Assembly: GCA_025462645.1 (NCBI GenBank)
Contig: JAOAPB010000069.1
Location: 124,001 to 188,000, forward strand
Reading direction: 5' to 3'
Length of the DNA: 64,000 nucleotides
DNA from: Edaphobacter sp.
GTDB taxonomy: Bacteria > Acidobacteriota > Terriglobia > Terriglobales > Acidobacteriaceae
A program made the position numbers and the translations under genes. Shown here one piece after another: positions 9,939 to 20,200 of this stretch; position 1 is the stretch's first letter; each line of letters begins with the position of its first letter. Under the pieces are notes generated by a model. That model was given only the letters and a program-made list of their open reading frames with translations, had not been told where the DNA came from and did not search any database.

Positions 9939-11495
9939 TCATCGATCCTGAGAATCCGCTCCACCCTCCGTCCGCAAGATCAGGCCGCCACTCACAGAGG
10001 CAGCCACCGCTAATCCAGCAGCCAACCATAACACCACGCGAAAGCTGGTGACGAAAGCCTCATCCACCGCAATACGCCCACGCGCATCGCCCGTCTCGAT
10101 CGCAGCCAGCCTGCCCCGCTGCTCCTCGATCTGCCGCGCCTCCTCTACCGGTACACCAGCTCTCTGCAACCGCCTGTCCAGTGCCCGTTCAAACACGCAA
10201 AAAAAAATCAGCCCAAACAAAGCAATGGCCAGCAGACCGGCCACCCGCGACACTGCATTGTTCACCCCCGATGCCACACCCGCTCGGCTCTGATCTACTG
10301 AGCTCATCACCACCGTCGTCAGCGGAGCCACGCTCACCGCCATCCCAAACCCAAGCACCACGACCGCCGGGAAATACGTCGTCCAGTACGATCCTCCGAT
10401 CCCAGGCCGTGTCAGCAACGCAAACCCCGATCCCGCGATCAATGGCCCAACAATCAACGGTACTCGCGCTCCGTATCGGGCCACCAACCCACCCGACCAT
10501 CGAGACAACACAAAGATCAGCAGAATCAGCGGCAGCAGCGACCCTCCAGCCGCGGTGGGCGAATAGTGCTGCACTTGAATCAGGTTCAGCGGCAGATAGA
10601 ACATCGCACCACTCAACGCCGCATACAGAAAGAGCGTAAGCAGATTCGCTCCCATGAAGTTGCGAACACGAAACAGACTTAGAGGCATCATCGGCGCAAC
10701 CGACCGCCTCTCTACAAACACAAACCCCACCAGCAACATCACTCCGCCAATGCCCGCGACAAGAACAAGCCACCCACCTCGCACCCATTCAATCAGTGCA
10801 AACGTAATACCGCTCAGTCCAGTTGTCACCAGCGCAGCACCCACCCCGTCCAGGCTCTGAGAATCCTCCTCGTCTCTGCTCTCCGGCACCTTCCACAGAG
10901 TAATCAGAACCGTCACCACCGCCAGCGGCACATTCAGAAAGAACACCCACCGCCACGATCCATGCTGCACCAGCCACCCGCCCATCACCGGCCCGAACGC
11001 CGTCGTAATCGCTGTGAAGCCCGACCACGTCCCGATCGCGCCCCCCCGCTTCTCTGTAGCAAACGAAGCGCTGATCAGCGCCAGGCTGCCCGGAACCAGT
11101 AATGCCCCGCCAATCCCCTGCAAGCTCCGCGCCAGAATCAGCTGTCCGATGCTCTGCGCCATCCCACACCCCACCGAAGCCAGCGCAAACACAAACACGC
11201 CCACGGTAAAGACTTTTCGCCTTCCATAGATGTCGCCCAGCGACCCACCCACCAGCAACAGCGCCGACAGAAACAGCGCATAGGCCTCCACCACCCACTG
11301 CACACCCGCTCCACTCGCGTGTAGTCCTGTCTGCAGCGCCGGCAGAGCGACATTCACCACGGTGCCGTCGATGAATGCCATGCTGGACCCCAGCACCGTC
11401 GCCACCAGTACCCAGACCCCACCGTCCGCCGCTGGCCCCGCAGCCCGCCTCGAGACGATCGCAGCTCCATCATGCGGCCTATCCACGCAGTTCAC
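9939..11495 (-). CDS. MFS transporter, DHA2 (EmrB/QacA-like) drug efflux family
   Basis: Multiple TM segments; [24 protein letters not shown] and [18 protein letters not shown] motifs. Confidence 0.92.
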   Translation of the reverse strand: MNCVDRPHDGAAIVSRRAAGPAADGGVWVLVATVLGSSMAFIDGTVVNVALPALQTGLHASGAGVQWVVEAYALFLSALLLVGGSLGDIYGRRKVFTVGVFVFALASVGCGMAQSIGQLILARSLQGIGGALLVPGSLALISASFATEKRGGAIGTWSGFTAITTAFGPVMGGWLVQHGSWRWVFFLNVPLAVVTVLITLWKVPESRDEEDSQSLDGVGAALVTTGLSGITFALIEWVRGGWLVLVAGIGGVMLLVGFVFVERRSVAPMMPLSLFRVRNFMGANLLTLFLYAALSGAMFYLPLNLIQVQHYSPTAAGGSLLPLILLIFVLSRWSGGLVARYGARVPLIVGPLIAGSGFALLTRPGIGGSYWTTYFPAVVVLGFGMAVSVAPLTTVVMSSVDQSRAGVASGVNNAVSRVAGLLAIALFGLIFFCVFERALDRRLQRAGVPVEEARQIEEQRGRLAAIETGDARGRIAVDEAFVTSFRVVLWLAAGLAVAASVSGGLILRTEGGADSQDR

Positions 11496-11566
11496 CTCAC
11501 CCGCACAGACACAAGCACCTTCACCCTACACCATCGCAATGCCGGTTCGATCCCGCTTCGATCCAA

Positions 11567-11608
11567 AGAAAAATGCCAGCCACCCGGAAGGGCAGCTGGC
11601 ATCGGTAA
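11567..11608 (-). terminator. Terminator downstream of the TonB-dependent receptor
   Basis: On the minus strand, ATGCCAGC...GCTGGCAT stem followed by TTTTTC. Confidence 0.7.
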
Positions 11609-11622
11609 GTCTCTCTGAGAGT

Positions 11623-14600
11623 TTAGAAGAGCACCTTCAAACCAAACTGAGCGATGCGCGGATCGAACGTATTGGTGATCGTTCCACCAGTAAGTCCATT
11701 GGCCGATGTTCCGATGCCGCCGCCGGGCGTAGTGAAGTTGGTATGGTTGAAGGCGTTGTAGAGCTCCCCGCGAAACTCTACCTTCAGCGTCTCCACTGGA
11801 GTATCGAACCGTTTGTTGAAGGCGATGTTGAGGTTGTTGTAGATGGGGCTGCGGCCTGGATCGCGCGACATATTGCCGAACGGGCTGGCGAGAACTCCAT
11901 TGACAAGGCTGGGTGGCAGAGAGACCGCAGCCAGGTTGATGTACTGCAACGAGGTTCCCGTCGACTTCGACTTGTCTATCGAATTCAGCGCGACACCAGG
12001 CACACGGTTAGGCCGATAGAGATTGGAGCCGCGATAGCTCGCCGCAATGCCCGAGACCTGGTTTTGCGTGGAAGGGCTGTAGTTGATCTGGTATGGGAAA
12101 CCCGACTGCGCCTGGTTGACGGCAGAGACCTGCCACTGGCCCAGAACCTGGTTGAGGATGCCGCCTGTATTCATGAAGCGGCGGTTCCGGCCGAAGGGCA
12201 ACTCGTAGACCAGCGATGTTGTGTTGATCAATGGCTGGTTGTACTCCGACTGGCCATAGTCTGCGGCGGGATTGCGATAGTCCTGCATCGAGGGCGTATT
12301 CGCTTCGAGCGAGGCTCCCGCGTTATCCAGCGCGTGCGACCACGTAAACGAATTCAGCAGCGTGAGCCCGGCCACCATGCGCTGCTCGTAGCGCACCTGC
12401 AATGCGTCATAGTGCGAATAGGCCTCGTGGAGGGCAATCGTGATATCGCCATAGGTGGGGATGGGGCGAGTGAACTTTCCAGCCGTAATCACATTCGGAT
12501 TAGCCTGGTTGTAGTTGGCGAACTGCAGCAGCTTCAAACCGTGGTTGCCGACATAAGCGATGTCCAGCAGCGTGTTCTTCATCAACGTGCGCTGCACGTC
12601 CAGATAGTAGTTATGGACGTAGCTGTCGCGGTAGCGGTTCGAGTCGATATAGCTGATGTTGTCCGTAATCGGATTGAAGGTCAGTGTGCTCGACGGGAAG
12701 CCCTGATCGATCGGAGTATAGGTACCCGCACCTCCAGCACGCGTTGGAGCCTGCGTCACCGTGACGAACAGCGCCTCCGGCGGATTGATCGCGAGGATGT
12801 TGCCCGAGCCAGCGCGATCGTAGTGCGAGAAGCTGATACCGTAACCGCCGCGAATCGCCGTCTTGTCGTCGACGGTATAAGCAAAACCAAACCGTGGCGC
12901 GAAGTCGTTGCGGTCCGGATTGTAGCCATACTTGTTGCCACTCATTGAGACGGGCACAATTGCCGACAGCGGGTTGGGCCCCATCGCGACGGTTGGGTCA
13001 AAGTTCGACTGCAGGTTCTTCTGCTCGTAGTACGGCGTCGAGTACTCGTAGCGCAAACCTATATTGAGTGTCAGCCTCGGCGACACCTTCCAATCATCCT
13101 GCACGTACGCAAAGTGCGACTGGTTCCGCAGGTGAGCAACAAAGTACGACGAGAGGGAGTACGCGCTCGACGCTCCCCACAGGAAGTCCGCAAAGTAGTT
13201 GTCTGTCGTAGCTGTCTCCGAGTTGACCACTTTGCCACCAGCATATTGCCGGCTATAAGCGCCACCGAAGGTGAATCCCCCATACAGCGGATTCGTATCC
13301 TGCACCGCCATCCAGGTGTGCTGATACTCGTAGCCCGTCTTCAACGAGTGGTTGTGAATCACCCACGAGTAGTTGATCTTGGGATTGAGCAGTGCCGGAT
13401 TCTGGAACTGTGGATTCGTCGTCTGGCGGCCAAGGGCAGCGATGCCCGTGATACCGATGCCCGGGATACCTCCCGCAACGATAGGATCGGTAGGCAGCCC
13501 AGGAAAGTTGATGCCTGCATTCGTCCCAATCGAGGTCGAGAACTTTCCGGCCTTCGTCCGAGACAGGCCGAAGCGCGCATCCAGCAGTTGGTTCGAGCTG
13601 ATCACACGCGTATAGCCAACCGCAACCTGCTGATCGAGAATCCGCTGCTTGCCGTTCGAATTGCCGTCCAGGGGGAGCCCGAAGATCGGAAAGTCCGTCG
13701 CATTCTGCTTCAGGTCAGACACGCGCAGGAAGAACGAATTGCGCGAATTCATGGTGTAGTCGAGCCGAAGGTCTCCCTTATCCGAAAAATTCTGCGAGCG
13801 CTGCAGCGTTGTGAAGTTGCTCGTGGTCGCTCCGGTGTTCGGCAGCTGACTGATCAGGCCTGCAATCGTCTTCGCCGCCGGAGAGATATCGGACGCATTC
13901 AGAATCGACGTACCGGCGGTGTATGGAGTTCCGGTGTAAGGATCGTAGACCGTCTTGCTGAACTTTCCCAGAAGCTGATTCGGCGTCGGCAGCGTAGCGG
14001 TAGACACCTGCTTACGAATCTGCCGGAAGCCCTCGTAGTCAAGGAAGAAGAACAGGCGATCGTGAAGGATCGGGCCGCCGATATTGCCGCCAAACTGGTT
14101 GCGATTGAACTGAGGCTTCTTGGTTCCCGCGGGGCTGAAGAAGCCCCTGGCATTCAGGTCTGTGTTGCGGAGAAACTCGTACACGCGTCCGTGGAACTGA
14201 TTCGTTCCCTGTGCGAACGCCACGTTGATCACGGCGCCCGACGCACGTCCATACTCAGCCGATTCGTTGTTCGTCACCACTTGAAACTGAGCAATGGAGT
14301 CCGGCGCAGGCTGAATGATCTGGTTCGAAAATCCCTGATTCGACTCGCCGTACGCATTATTGTCCATACCGTCGAGCAGGAAGTTGTTGAAGATCGAGCG
14401 TTGTCCGTTCACGTTGAACGAGCCCTCACGCAGCAAACCTGTGTTCGACGCGGTGGACATCGAGCCTGTCGTCTGACGAACACCCGTCGTCAGCCCGATC
14501 AGGTCGGAGTAGTTACGGCTCACCAGCGGCAGCGCCGCCGTCTGGTACTGCGTTATGATCTGTCCGCGCTGGCTCGTATCCGTCTCCACCTGCAACGACA

Positions 14601-14970
14601 CACCCGAGACCTCGACGGTCGTATTCGTGTCTCCAACCTTCAGCGTCAGATCGATGCGCTGACGGCTTGAGACCGATACCGTGATGTCCGTTGCATTCGC
14701 CGGAGAGAAGCCCTCATGCGTGACCTTAACGTTGTACTGACCCACACGCAGCGCTGGCACCTCATAGTCGCCGCTGTCATTGGTCGTACGCGTGCTTACG
14801 ACACCCGTGCTGATGTTCGTTACCGCTACCGTAGCGCCGGAGACAACCGCTCCTGTTCCATCATGAATCGTTCCTACGATGCTGCCGTTTTCAAACTGAG
14901 CAAGCAGGACTGCCGGGAACAGAAACAGGCACAGCATAACCGCAAGGAGGGCTCCAGAAAATTTATGCAT
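11623..14970 (-). CDS. TonB-dependent receptor, Oar-like, with N-terminal carboxypeptidase-regulatory-like domain
   Basis: GSIVGTIHDGTGAVVSGATVAVTNISTGV..., plug LPLVSRNYSDL.., FLLDGMDNN, barrel ending in ARIAQFGLKVLF. Start placed at MHKFSGALL. Confidence 0.93.
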   Translation of the reverse strand: MHKFSGALLAVMLCLFLFPAVLLAQFENGSIVGTIHDGTGAVVSGATVAVTNISTGVVSTRTTNDSGDYEVPALRVGQYNVKVTHEGFSPANATDITVSVSSRQRIDLTLKVGDTNTTVEVSGVSLQVETDTSQRGQIITQYQTAALPLVSRNYSDLIGLTTGVRQTTGSMSTASNTGLLREGSFNVNGQRSIFNNFLLDGMDNNAYGESNQGFSNQIIQPAPDSIAQFQVVTNNESAEYGRASGAVINVAFAQGTNQFHGRVYEFLRNTDLNARGFFSPAGTKKPQFNRNQFGGNIGGPILHDRLFFFLDYEGFRQIRKQVSTATLPTPNQLLGKFSKTVYDPYTGTPYTAGTSILNASDISPAAKTIAGLISQLPNTGATTSNFTTLQRSQNFSDKGDLRLDYTMNSRNSFFLRVSDLKQNATDFPIFGLPLDGNSNGKQRILDQQVAVGYTRVISSNQLLDARFGLSRTKAGKFSTSIGTNAGINFPGLPTDPIVAGGIPGIGITGIAALGRQTTNPQFQNPALLNPKINYSWVIHNHSLKTGYEYQHTWMAVQDTNPLYGGFTFGGAYSRQYAGGKVVNSETATTDNYFADFLWGASSAYSLSSYFVAHLRNQSHFAYVQDDWKVSPRLTLNIGLRYEYSTPYYEQKNLQSNFDPTVAMGPNPLSAIVPVSMSGNKYGYNPDRNDFAPRFGFAYTVDDKTAIRGGYGISFSHYDRAGSGNILAINPPEALFVTVTQAPTRAGGAGTYTPIDQGFPSSTLTFNPITDNISYIDSNRYRDSYVHNYYLDVQRTLMKNTLLDIAYVGNHGLKLLQFANYNQANPNVITAGKFTRPIPTYGDITIALHEAYSHYDALQVRYEQRMVAGLTLLNSFTWSHALDNAGASLEANTPSMQDYRNPAADYGQSEYNQPLINTTSLVYELPFGRNRRFMNTGGILNQVLGQWQVSAVNQAQSGFPYQINYSPSTQNQVSGIAASYRGSNLYRPNRVPGVALNSIDKSKSTGTSLQYINLAAVSLPPSLVNGVLASPFGNMSRDPGRSPIYNNLNIAFNKRFDTPVETLKVEFRGELYNAFNHTNFTTPGGGIGTSANGLTGGTITNTFDPRIAQFGLKVLF

Positions 14971-15070
14971 GTGTGCTAAGTTAGCGATGAAATATTTACA
15001 TGCTGTTACTGAACGATGAACAAACGATTTCAGGAGATGACCTCGTTTCGAACCTCGGCCTGCCGATCCA

Positions 15071-16252
15071 TCAAGGTTGAGAAGCTGTCTGGCCGGAGGC
15101 CTTCTGGCGCAGACTCTCCGGAACGAATTCACTGCTGAGCGTACGGCTACCACCGGTCAGATAATACGTCGGGATGCCGGGGTGCTGTTCCTCCACCAGA
15201 ATCAACGTACGAAAATCAAAGCTCTGCACCTCGGCGCGCGACTCCATGTGGTTGCGAACAATCGCCCCGCACAGAGTATCGACAAACACCTGCGGCGCCA
15301 CGGAGTGCTTCTTAGAAAGCTCGGCAGAAGCCTTCGTAGCCTGTCCTCCCGAAACCGCCGGAGGCAGCCGATCCGGAAGAATCTTCGTCTCCAGATTGAA
15401 CCGCACCCGATCCGCGTTGGCAGCCCGCTCTTTCGCCTGGGGCTGTCCCTTGCCCACGCCCTTGCGATAGTAGACCGCATAGAACTTTGCAAAGCGGAAG
15501 AGCGGCTCGGCATAAGTCGGAACATAGGGGCTAATCAGCTTCTCCTGCTTCGCAAAGGCTACTGCCACCGGCGAAAGCGCAAGGTCGTTCTTCTGATCCG
15601 GCCCAAAGTGCACCTTGTCGCAGATAAACGTCTTCTGCGCGTCGACGCTCGAGATGTCCTGAACGTAAACGCGGTTCTCCATCGTGTACGCGGACCCATC
15701 CGCCTTGCGGCACGACTCCGGATTTAGAAACTGATCGTGCCAGATCAGCGAGACCCCATCGGTAGTCACACCCGTATCCGTCTCGAGCGTTGTGCTCAAC
15801 TGGTCCAGTCCCGACTCAAACGAAGGCAGCGTGTTCTCCGGACGCAACCCTCGCCCGCCCCTGTGTGCCGACACATCGAAGCGAGCCAGCCTCTCCCGCT
15901 GCGCCGCCGTCGTAGCCGCCGCCCGCTCTTCCTGCAGCACCTGCTGCAGAATATCCGGCCAGTCAGTAATGATCCCATCGACTCCAAGCTTGATCTGCGC
16001 CCGGATCTTCTCCGCATCATTCGTCGTCCACGGAACGACCCGGAAGCCAGCCGCCTGAAGCGCATCGACCGGCACCTCATGATTCAGGACCGTGCCATCC
16101 ACCGGTGACAGCACCGGCCGCACCCCCACGCCATGCGTCTTCGCATGGTCCCATGCCTGCTGCATCAATCCGTTGTAAGGGTTGCTCTCCTGACCGTGAA
16201 GCATGGCTGCGGAAGCAAGGGCGAGGGAGACGATCCACGAAGCTCTATTCAT
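15071..16252 (-). CDS. Secreted glycerophosphodiester phosphodiesterase (GDPD)-like protein with apparently permuted barrel order
   Basis: Start at MNRASWIVSLALASAAMLHG (signal peptide). N-terminal AAGFRVVPWTTNDAEKIRAQIKLGVDGIITDWPD precedes SAHRGGRGLRPENTLPSFESGL and ETDTGVTTDGVSLIWHD. Confidence 0.85.
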   Translation of the reverse strand: MNRASWIVSLALASAAMLHGQESNPYNGLMQQAWDHAKTHGVGVRPVLSPVDGTVLNHEVPVDALQAAGFRVVPWTTNDAEKIRAQIKLGVDGIITDWPDILQQVLQEERAAATTAAQRERLARFDVSAHRGGRGLRPENTLPSFESGLDQLSTTLETDTGVTTDGVSLIWHDQFLNPESCRKADGSAYTMENRVYVQDISSVDAQKTFICDKVHFGPDQKNDLALSPVAVAFAKQEKLISPYVPTYAEPLFRFAKFYAVYYRKGVGKGQPQAKERAANADRVRFNLETKILPDRLPPAVSGGQATKASAELSKKHSVAPQVFVDTLCGAIVRNHMESRAEVQSFDFRTLILVEEQHPGIPTYYLTGGSRTLSSEFVPESLRQKASGQTASQP

Positions 16253-16307
16253 AGCGGTACCGCCAGCTTCTACGGTTTTGGTTACACACGCATGAAGACT
16301 CAGGCTC

Positions 16308-16337
16308 ACAAAAAAAGAGGCGCCGAATGGGCACCTC
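16308..16337 (-). terminator. Probable terminator for the upstream outer-membrane gene
   Basis: Minus strand GAGGTGCC-CATTC-GGCGCCTC (one mismatch) followed by TTTTTTT. Confidence 0.6.
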
Positions 16338-16447
16338 CTGGAGAGCAATACGATAACGAAACCAGAATAAGGTCCGCAGTCACCGCTGTCATGGCCCTAA
16401 AGACCGGCTTTCGCCTCCATCATTAGGTGGAGACAACGGCCAAGCCC

Positions 16448-17503
16448 CTAAAAATGGTGGGACAGACTCACAATCACCGTGTAGTCGGCAAAGAACGCGT
16501 CGCCATTCTTCGTATTGTTCTGTATCTCCGGCACGCTTGGCGGGCGATCGCGACGCAGCGCCCACGGCCCATTCACCGATAACGTCGTCCTACGCACATT
16601 AAACATCAACCCCGGGTCCAGCGACAGAATCGATCCCGGTCGCCGGAACCCGTCGCTGTCTCCCAGCAGATCCCGCACCGGCACGCCCTCGCCGCGAACC
16701 CCAAGGCTGAACGCCAGCCCACGCACCTTTGGCACGCCCTGTGTAACCCCGACGCGATACAGGTACTGGTCCGTCACCGACATCACGCTCTGCCCCGGCT
16801 GGCTCCGAAACGTCGCCACGCCATTCGTATTCCTCGGGTTGAATAGATACTGCGCCTGGTAGTACGCATCCGCCCGATGCCACATCGACTTATACCCCTG
16901 CGTCCCCAGCGAGAACCCCCATCCGCCATCGCCCGGCTGCATCGACTGGTCCGCCGTAGCCTTCACCATCTGGCCCTTGTACAGAGCCGTCCCCGTCGCA
17001 TCGTTGATCCCCGTCGGAATCTTCAGCGACGCGCTCACGGCGATATTCCCGCCGTTCTCCGTAGGTGGCCGGAAGATCCACGCCTGCCCTCCCACCGTCA
17101 TATCGCCCAACCCACTCACCTGAAACACACCCGTCGGCGGATACAGCTGATTGCGCGAGCCGTTATAGACCGGCACATCGGCAATAAAGCTCCAGCGCGG
17201 CGTAAACCTGTACTCCACCCCCACATCGAAGATGTTCTGGTGGTTCCGGATCGCATTCGCCCGCGGCAGCTCCGCGTCGCCTACAAAATACTTGTTCGAA
17301 TTGAACATCCGATAGCCGATGTCCACCGTCAGGTTATGAATCGACCAGCCCCCAAAGGAGCCTCCGTCATAGGTCTTCACCAGCTCGCTCATCGTGCGCT
17401 GATTCGTATGCGCCGCAACGCATCCCTGTGCTGACGCTCGCACGCCGGCAAGACCCACCGACGCAACCATAGCCGCCAAAATTATCTTCTGTATCTTTTT
17501 CAT
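16448..17503 (-). CDS. Outer-membrane beta-barrel protein of unknown function
   Basis: Signal peptide MKKIQKIILAAMVASVGLAGVRASAQ; alternating-strand sequence; terminal VIVSLSHHF. Confidence 0.65.
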   Translation of the reverse strand: MKKIQKIILAAMVASVGLAGVRASAQGCVAAHTNQRTMSELVKTYDGGSFGGWSIHNLTVDIGYRMFNSNKYFVGDAELPRANAIRNHQNIFDVGVEYRFTPRWSFIADVPVYNGSRNQLYPPTGVFQVSGLGDMTVGGQAWIFRPPTENGGNIAVSASLKIPTGINDATGTALYKGQMVKATADQSMQPGDGGWGFSLGTQGYKSMWHRADAYYQAQYLFNPRNTNGVATFRSQPGQSVMSVTDQYLYRVGVTQGVPKVRGLAFSLGVRGEGVPVRDLLGDSDGFRRPGSILSLDPGLMFNVRRTTLSVNGPWALRRDRPPSVPEIQNNTKNGDAFFADYTVIVSLSHHF

Positions 17504-17861
17504 GAGAATTCCTCGAAGCAACTGGCCCCGCAAAACACTGTCCCGGAAAACGCTTTAGTAGGAGCGCACCCACTCTAAGTGGAGCGTATCCTTGCTGTCT
17601 TCCACCTTTAGATGGAACTCCGCCCCAACCCACCAGTTTCGTTACCCCTGGCCGAAGTACACCTTCCCGCTACCTGGAGCCGTTCCCAGATCAAATTAAA
17701 GTCTCATCGGCAAAAAAATCGGCGTACACTTCCGCCGGGACCCCTCCATCGAAGTACCGGTTCTCACTGCTCGAGTACGCCCTCATGCGTCTCGCGGATT
17801 CGATCTCTGTCGCCGGTAGTCGCTGCACCACAAGTCTCTCCAGCCCAGGAGGCTGACATCC

Positions 17862-18728
17862 ATGAAAACTTCACCCACGCTCTCTCTCGGACTGTGTCTT
17901 CTCTTCGGCAGTCTCAGCACCCTCAACGCACAGGAAGCCGCACCCGCCATGCCGGGTCCGCCCAAGGTCCTCGTCGTCACCCGCGAGTTCCTCAAGCCCG
18001 GCAGATCCGGAGCCGCGCATCAAAAGACCGAAAGCGCCTTCGTCAACGCAATGACAGCCGCCAAGTGGCCCGTCCACTACTTCGCCATGAACTCCCTCTC
18101 CGGAGCCCCGCGCACCCTCTTCTTCATCGGCTACGAGTCCTTCGCCGCATGGGAGAAGGACAACCTCGCCACCGCCGGCAACCCCACTCTGGCCGCCGCT
18201 ATGGACCACGCCTCCGCCGCCGACGGCGATCTGCTCAGCAGCTACGACTCCAGCACCTTCATCCTCCGCGAAGACCTTAGTCTGCGCCAGGCCGTCGACA
18301 TCGCCCACATGCGCTACTTCGAGATCTCCCGTTTCGTCGTACGCCCCGGCCACATGAAGGAGTTCGAGGAGCTTGGCAAGCTCTACGTCGGCGGCTACGA
18401 GAAGACCATCCCCGACGCCCACTGGGCCACCTTCGAGAGCCTCTACGGCACAGACAACGGTGGAGTCTTCGTCGTCATCAACCCCATCAAGTCCATGGCC
18501 GAGATCGACCAGTCCCTTCCTCAGTCAAAGCAGTTCATGGATGCGATGGGCGAAGACGGCATGAAGAAGCTGGAGACGCTCTCAGCCTCCTGCATCGAGT
18601 CCGTCCAAACTAATCTCTTCGCCTTCACCCCCGACATGAGCTACCCGGCCGAAGAGTGGATCAAAGCCGACCCCACCTTCTGGAAGCCCAAGCCACGCAT
18701 TCAAACAAAGACACCCGCGACCCCCTAG
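17862..18728 (+). CDS. Secreted protein, NIPSNAP/antibiotic-monooxygenase-like ferredoxin-fold repeats (tentative)
   Basis: Signal peptide MKTSPTLSLGLCLLFGSLSTLNAQ; TREFLKPGRSGAAHQKTESAFV / RFVVRPGHMKEFEELGKLY repeated pattern. Confidence 0.5.
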   Translation: MKTSPTLSLGLCLLFGSLSTLNAQEAAPAMPGPPKVLVVTREFLKPGRSGAAHQKTESAFVNAMTAAKWPVHYFAMNSLSGAPRTLFFIGYESFAAWEKDNLATAGNPTLAAAMDHASAADGDLLSSYDSSTFILREDLSLRQAVDIAHMRYFEISRFVVRPGHMKEFEELGKLYVGGYEKTIPDAHWATFESLYGTDNGGVFVVINPIKSMAEIDQSLPQSKQFMDAMGEDGMKKLETLSASCIESVQTNLFAFTPDMSYPAEEWIKADPTFWKPKPRIQTKTPATP

Positions 18729-18839
18729 CGCTCAACCGTCGCTTCCAGTGCAGCGCTGAAAATCGACAGGATCCAGCATGGGAACACCAGGCCCTTCTTC
18801 AAAAGTCTCACACTCAACAACGAAAGCACGTGCGCCACT

Positions 18840-19829
18840 ATGCTGACGTTTGAGCGCATCAACCTGAAGCCTGTCGACTGGGACAGAGCTCTGGCACGGT
18901 TCCCGGATCGCACTCTGTGTCAGAGCTCCGCCTGGTTGGCGTTTTTGGAGGAGACGCAAAAGGGTGAGAGGGTCATTGCGGTTTTACGCGAAGGCAATGC
19001 AGTACTGGGCTACTTCGCAGGATTAATGGTTCATAAGTTTGGGATAAGCATCTTGGGAAGCCCCTTCCCAGGCTGGACGAGCTCGTACATGGGGCCTGTG
19101 CTGGAACCCGATGTCTCCCGAGCGGATGCTCTTGAAGCCTTACGGCGCTTTGCCTTCCGCGATCTCAAGTGCCTTCATTTAGAGCTTATGGATAGGTATC
19201 TTTGTACTAGCGCCATCAGGGATCGTTATCTGTTCACCAACTACAACGGATTTGAAGTCGATCTCTCGTTGGATGAGGATGTTGTCTTCAAAAACATGAG
19301 TAAAACCTGCCGCCAAAGTATTCGACACGCCGTTCGCTCCGGCATCGTCATTCAGGAGGCGTGCGATGCCGGGTTCATAGATGATTATTACGAGCAGCTC
19401 ACAGATGTCTTTGCCAAGCAACATCTGGCGCCTACATATAGCAGAGAACGCGTAGCCGCGCTGATTCGCCATCTGCAGCCCACGGGCAGTCTGTTGCTGT
19501 TGCGAGCGATCAACGCGGAAGGACGGTGCATCGGAACTGCTATCTCCGTTGGCATGAATAACCGTGCCGAGTTGTGGGGTACAGCAAGTTGGAGAGACTA
19601 TCAGCACCAGCGCCCGAACGAGGTAATGTTCTGGCATATGTTTCGTTACTGGAAGCAACAAAACATGAACGTCTTCGATATGGGTGGAGGCGGAGAATAC
19701 AAGAAGAAATACGGAAGCTACGCCATCTCCGTGCCATGGATCCGGATCTCCCGCTATCCCGTGCTACCCCTGCTGCGCAACACCGCAGCCCTGATGGTAA
19801 AAACCCGACAGAAGTGGCAAGCAGCGTAG
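18840..19829 (+). CDS. FemAB-like / GNAT-superfamily acyltransferase
   Basis: SKTCRQSIRHAVRSGI..., YEQLTDVFAKQHLAPTYSRERV..., HMFRYWKQQNMNVFDMGGGGEYKKKYG are characteristic of the FemAB-like fold. Confidence 0.75.
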   Translation: MLTFERINLKPVDWDRALARFPDRTLCQSSAWLAFLEETQKGERVIAVLREGNAVLGYFAGLMVHKFGISILGSPFPGWTSSYMGPVLEPDVSRADALEALRRFAFRDLKCLHLELMDRYLCTSAIRDRYLFTNYNGFEVDLSLDEDVVFKNMSKTCRQSIRHAVRSGIVIQEACDAGFIDDYYEQLTDVFAKQHLAPTYSRERVAALIRHLQPTGSLLLLRAINAEGRCIGTAISVGMNNRAELWGTASWRDYQHQRPNEVMFWHMFRYWKQQNMNVFDMGGGGEYKKKYGSYAISVPWIRISRYPVLPLLRNTAALMVKTRQKWQAA

Positions 19830-19984
19830 CACTCGATTGCGCGTCCTGCAGGGTGCCCCATCCATCGCGTCTTTTGCGAAGGGCGGGTATTCGCGCCCAC
19901 GCGAACCCGAGAGCCCAAAATCCACCTCTGCCGCTCGGGTTAGGCGACACCATAACGAAGCACAGTCGGCCGCTTCATCACCTT

Positions 19985-20016
19985 TAGTAGCTATAACTGC
20001 TAGTAGCTATAACTGC
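19985..20016. repeat. Two perfect tandem copies of a 16-mer (TAGTAGCTATAACTGC)
   Basis: Read directly. Confidence 0.95.
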
Positions 20017-20103
20017 GAACCCGCCTCCGGATCCAGTAACGCCTCTAACGCTCCTCACGCCAAACGCTACCGCCGCCAAAAATTACTCATCATCACCAAA
20101 ATC

Positions 20104-20200
20104 CTTGTCATTCTGAGCGCAGCTCCATTTCTGAGCGCAGCTCCTTTGTCATTCTGAGAGCAGCGAAGAACCCCCGCATTTACGAGGGGAGCGCAGCGAC
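20104..20200. repeat. Three degenerate copies of a (GTCATT)CTGAGCGCAGC(TCC/GAAGAACCCCCG) intergenic element
   Basis: TTGTCATTCTGAGCGCAGCTCC, ATTTCTGAGCGCAGCTCC and TTTGTCATTCTGAGAGCAGCGAAGAACCCCCGC read directly. Confidence 0.75.

Noticed and set aside
11535-11560. GGTTCGATCCC string resembling a tRNA T-arm
   Set aside because: The flanking bases do not pair into a T-stem, and no acceptor, D or anticodon arms could be found upstream.
11362-14670. Long plus-strand ORFs (11362..12948, 13114..14670) antisense to the TonB receptor
   Set aside because: Arg/Val-rich composition typical of the reverse complement of a GC-rich coding sequence; the minus strand has an unambiguous receptor.
16340-16447. 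Possible second regulatory RNA leader before the GDPD gene
   Set aside because: Intergenic pairing is weak apart from the terminator at 16308-16337, which is adequately explained as the end of the upstream gene.
20104-20200. Repeats with CTGAGCGCAGC considered as a CRISPR array
   Set aside because: Only three degenerate copies with no regular spacers; fits an interspersed intergenic repeat.
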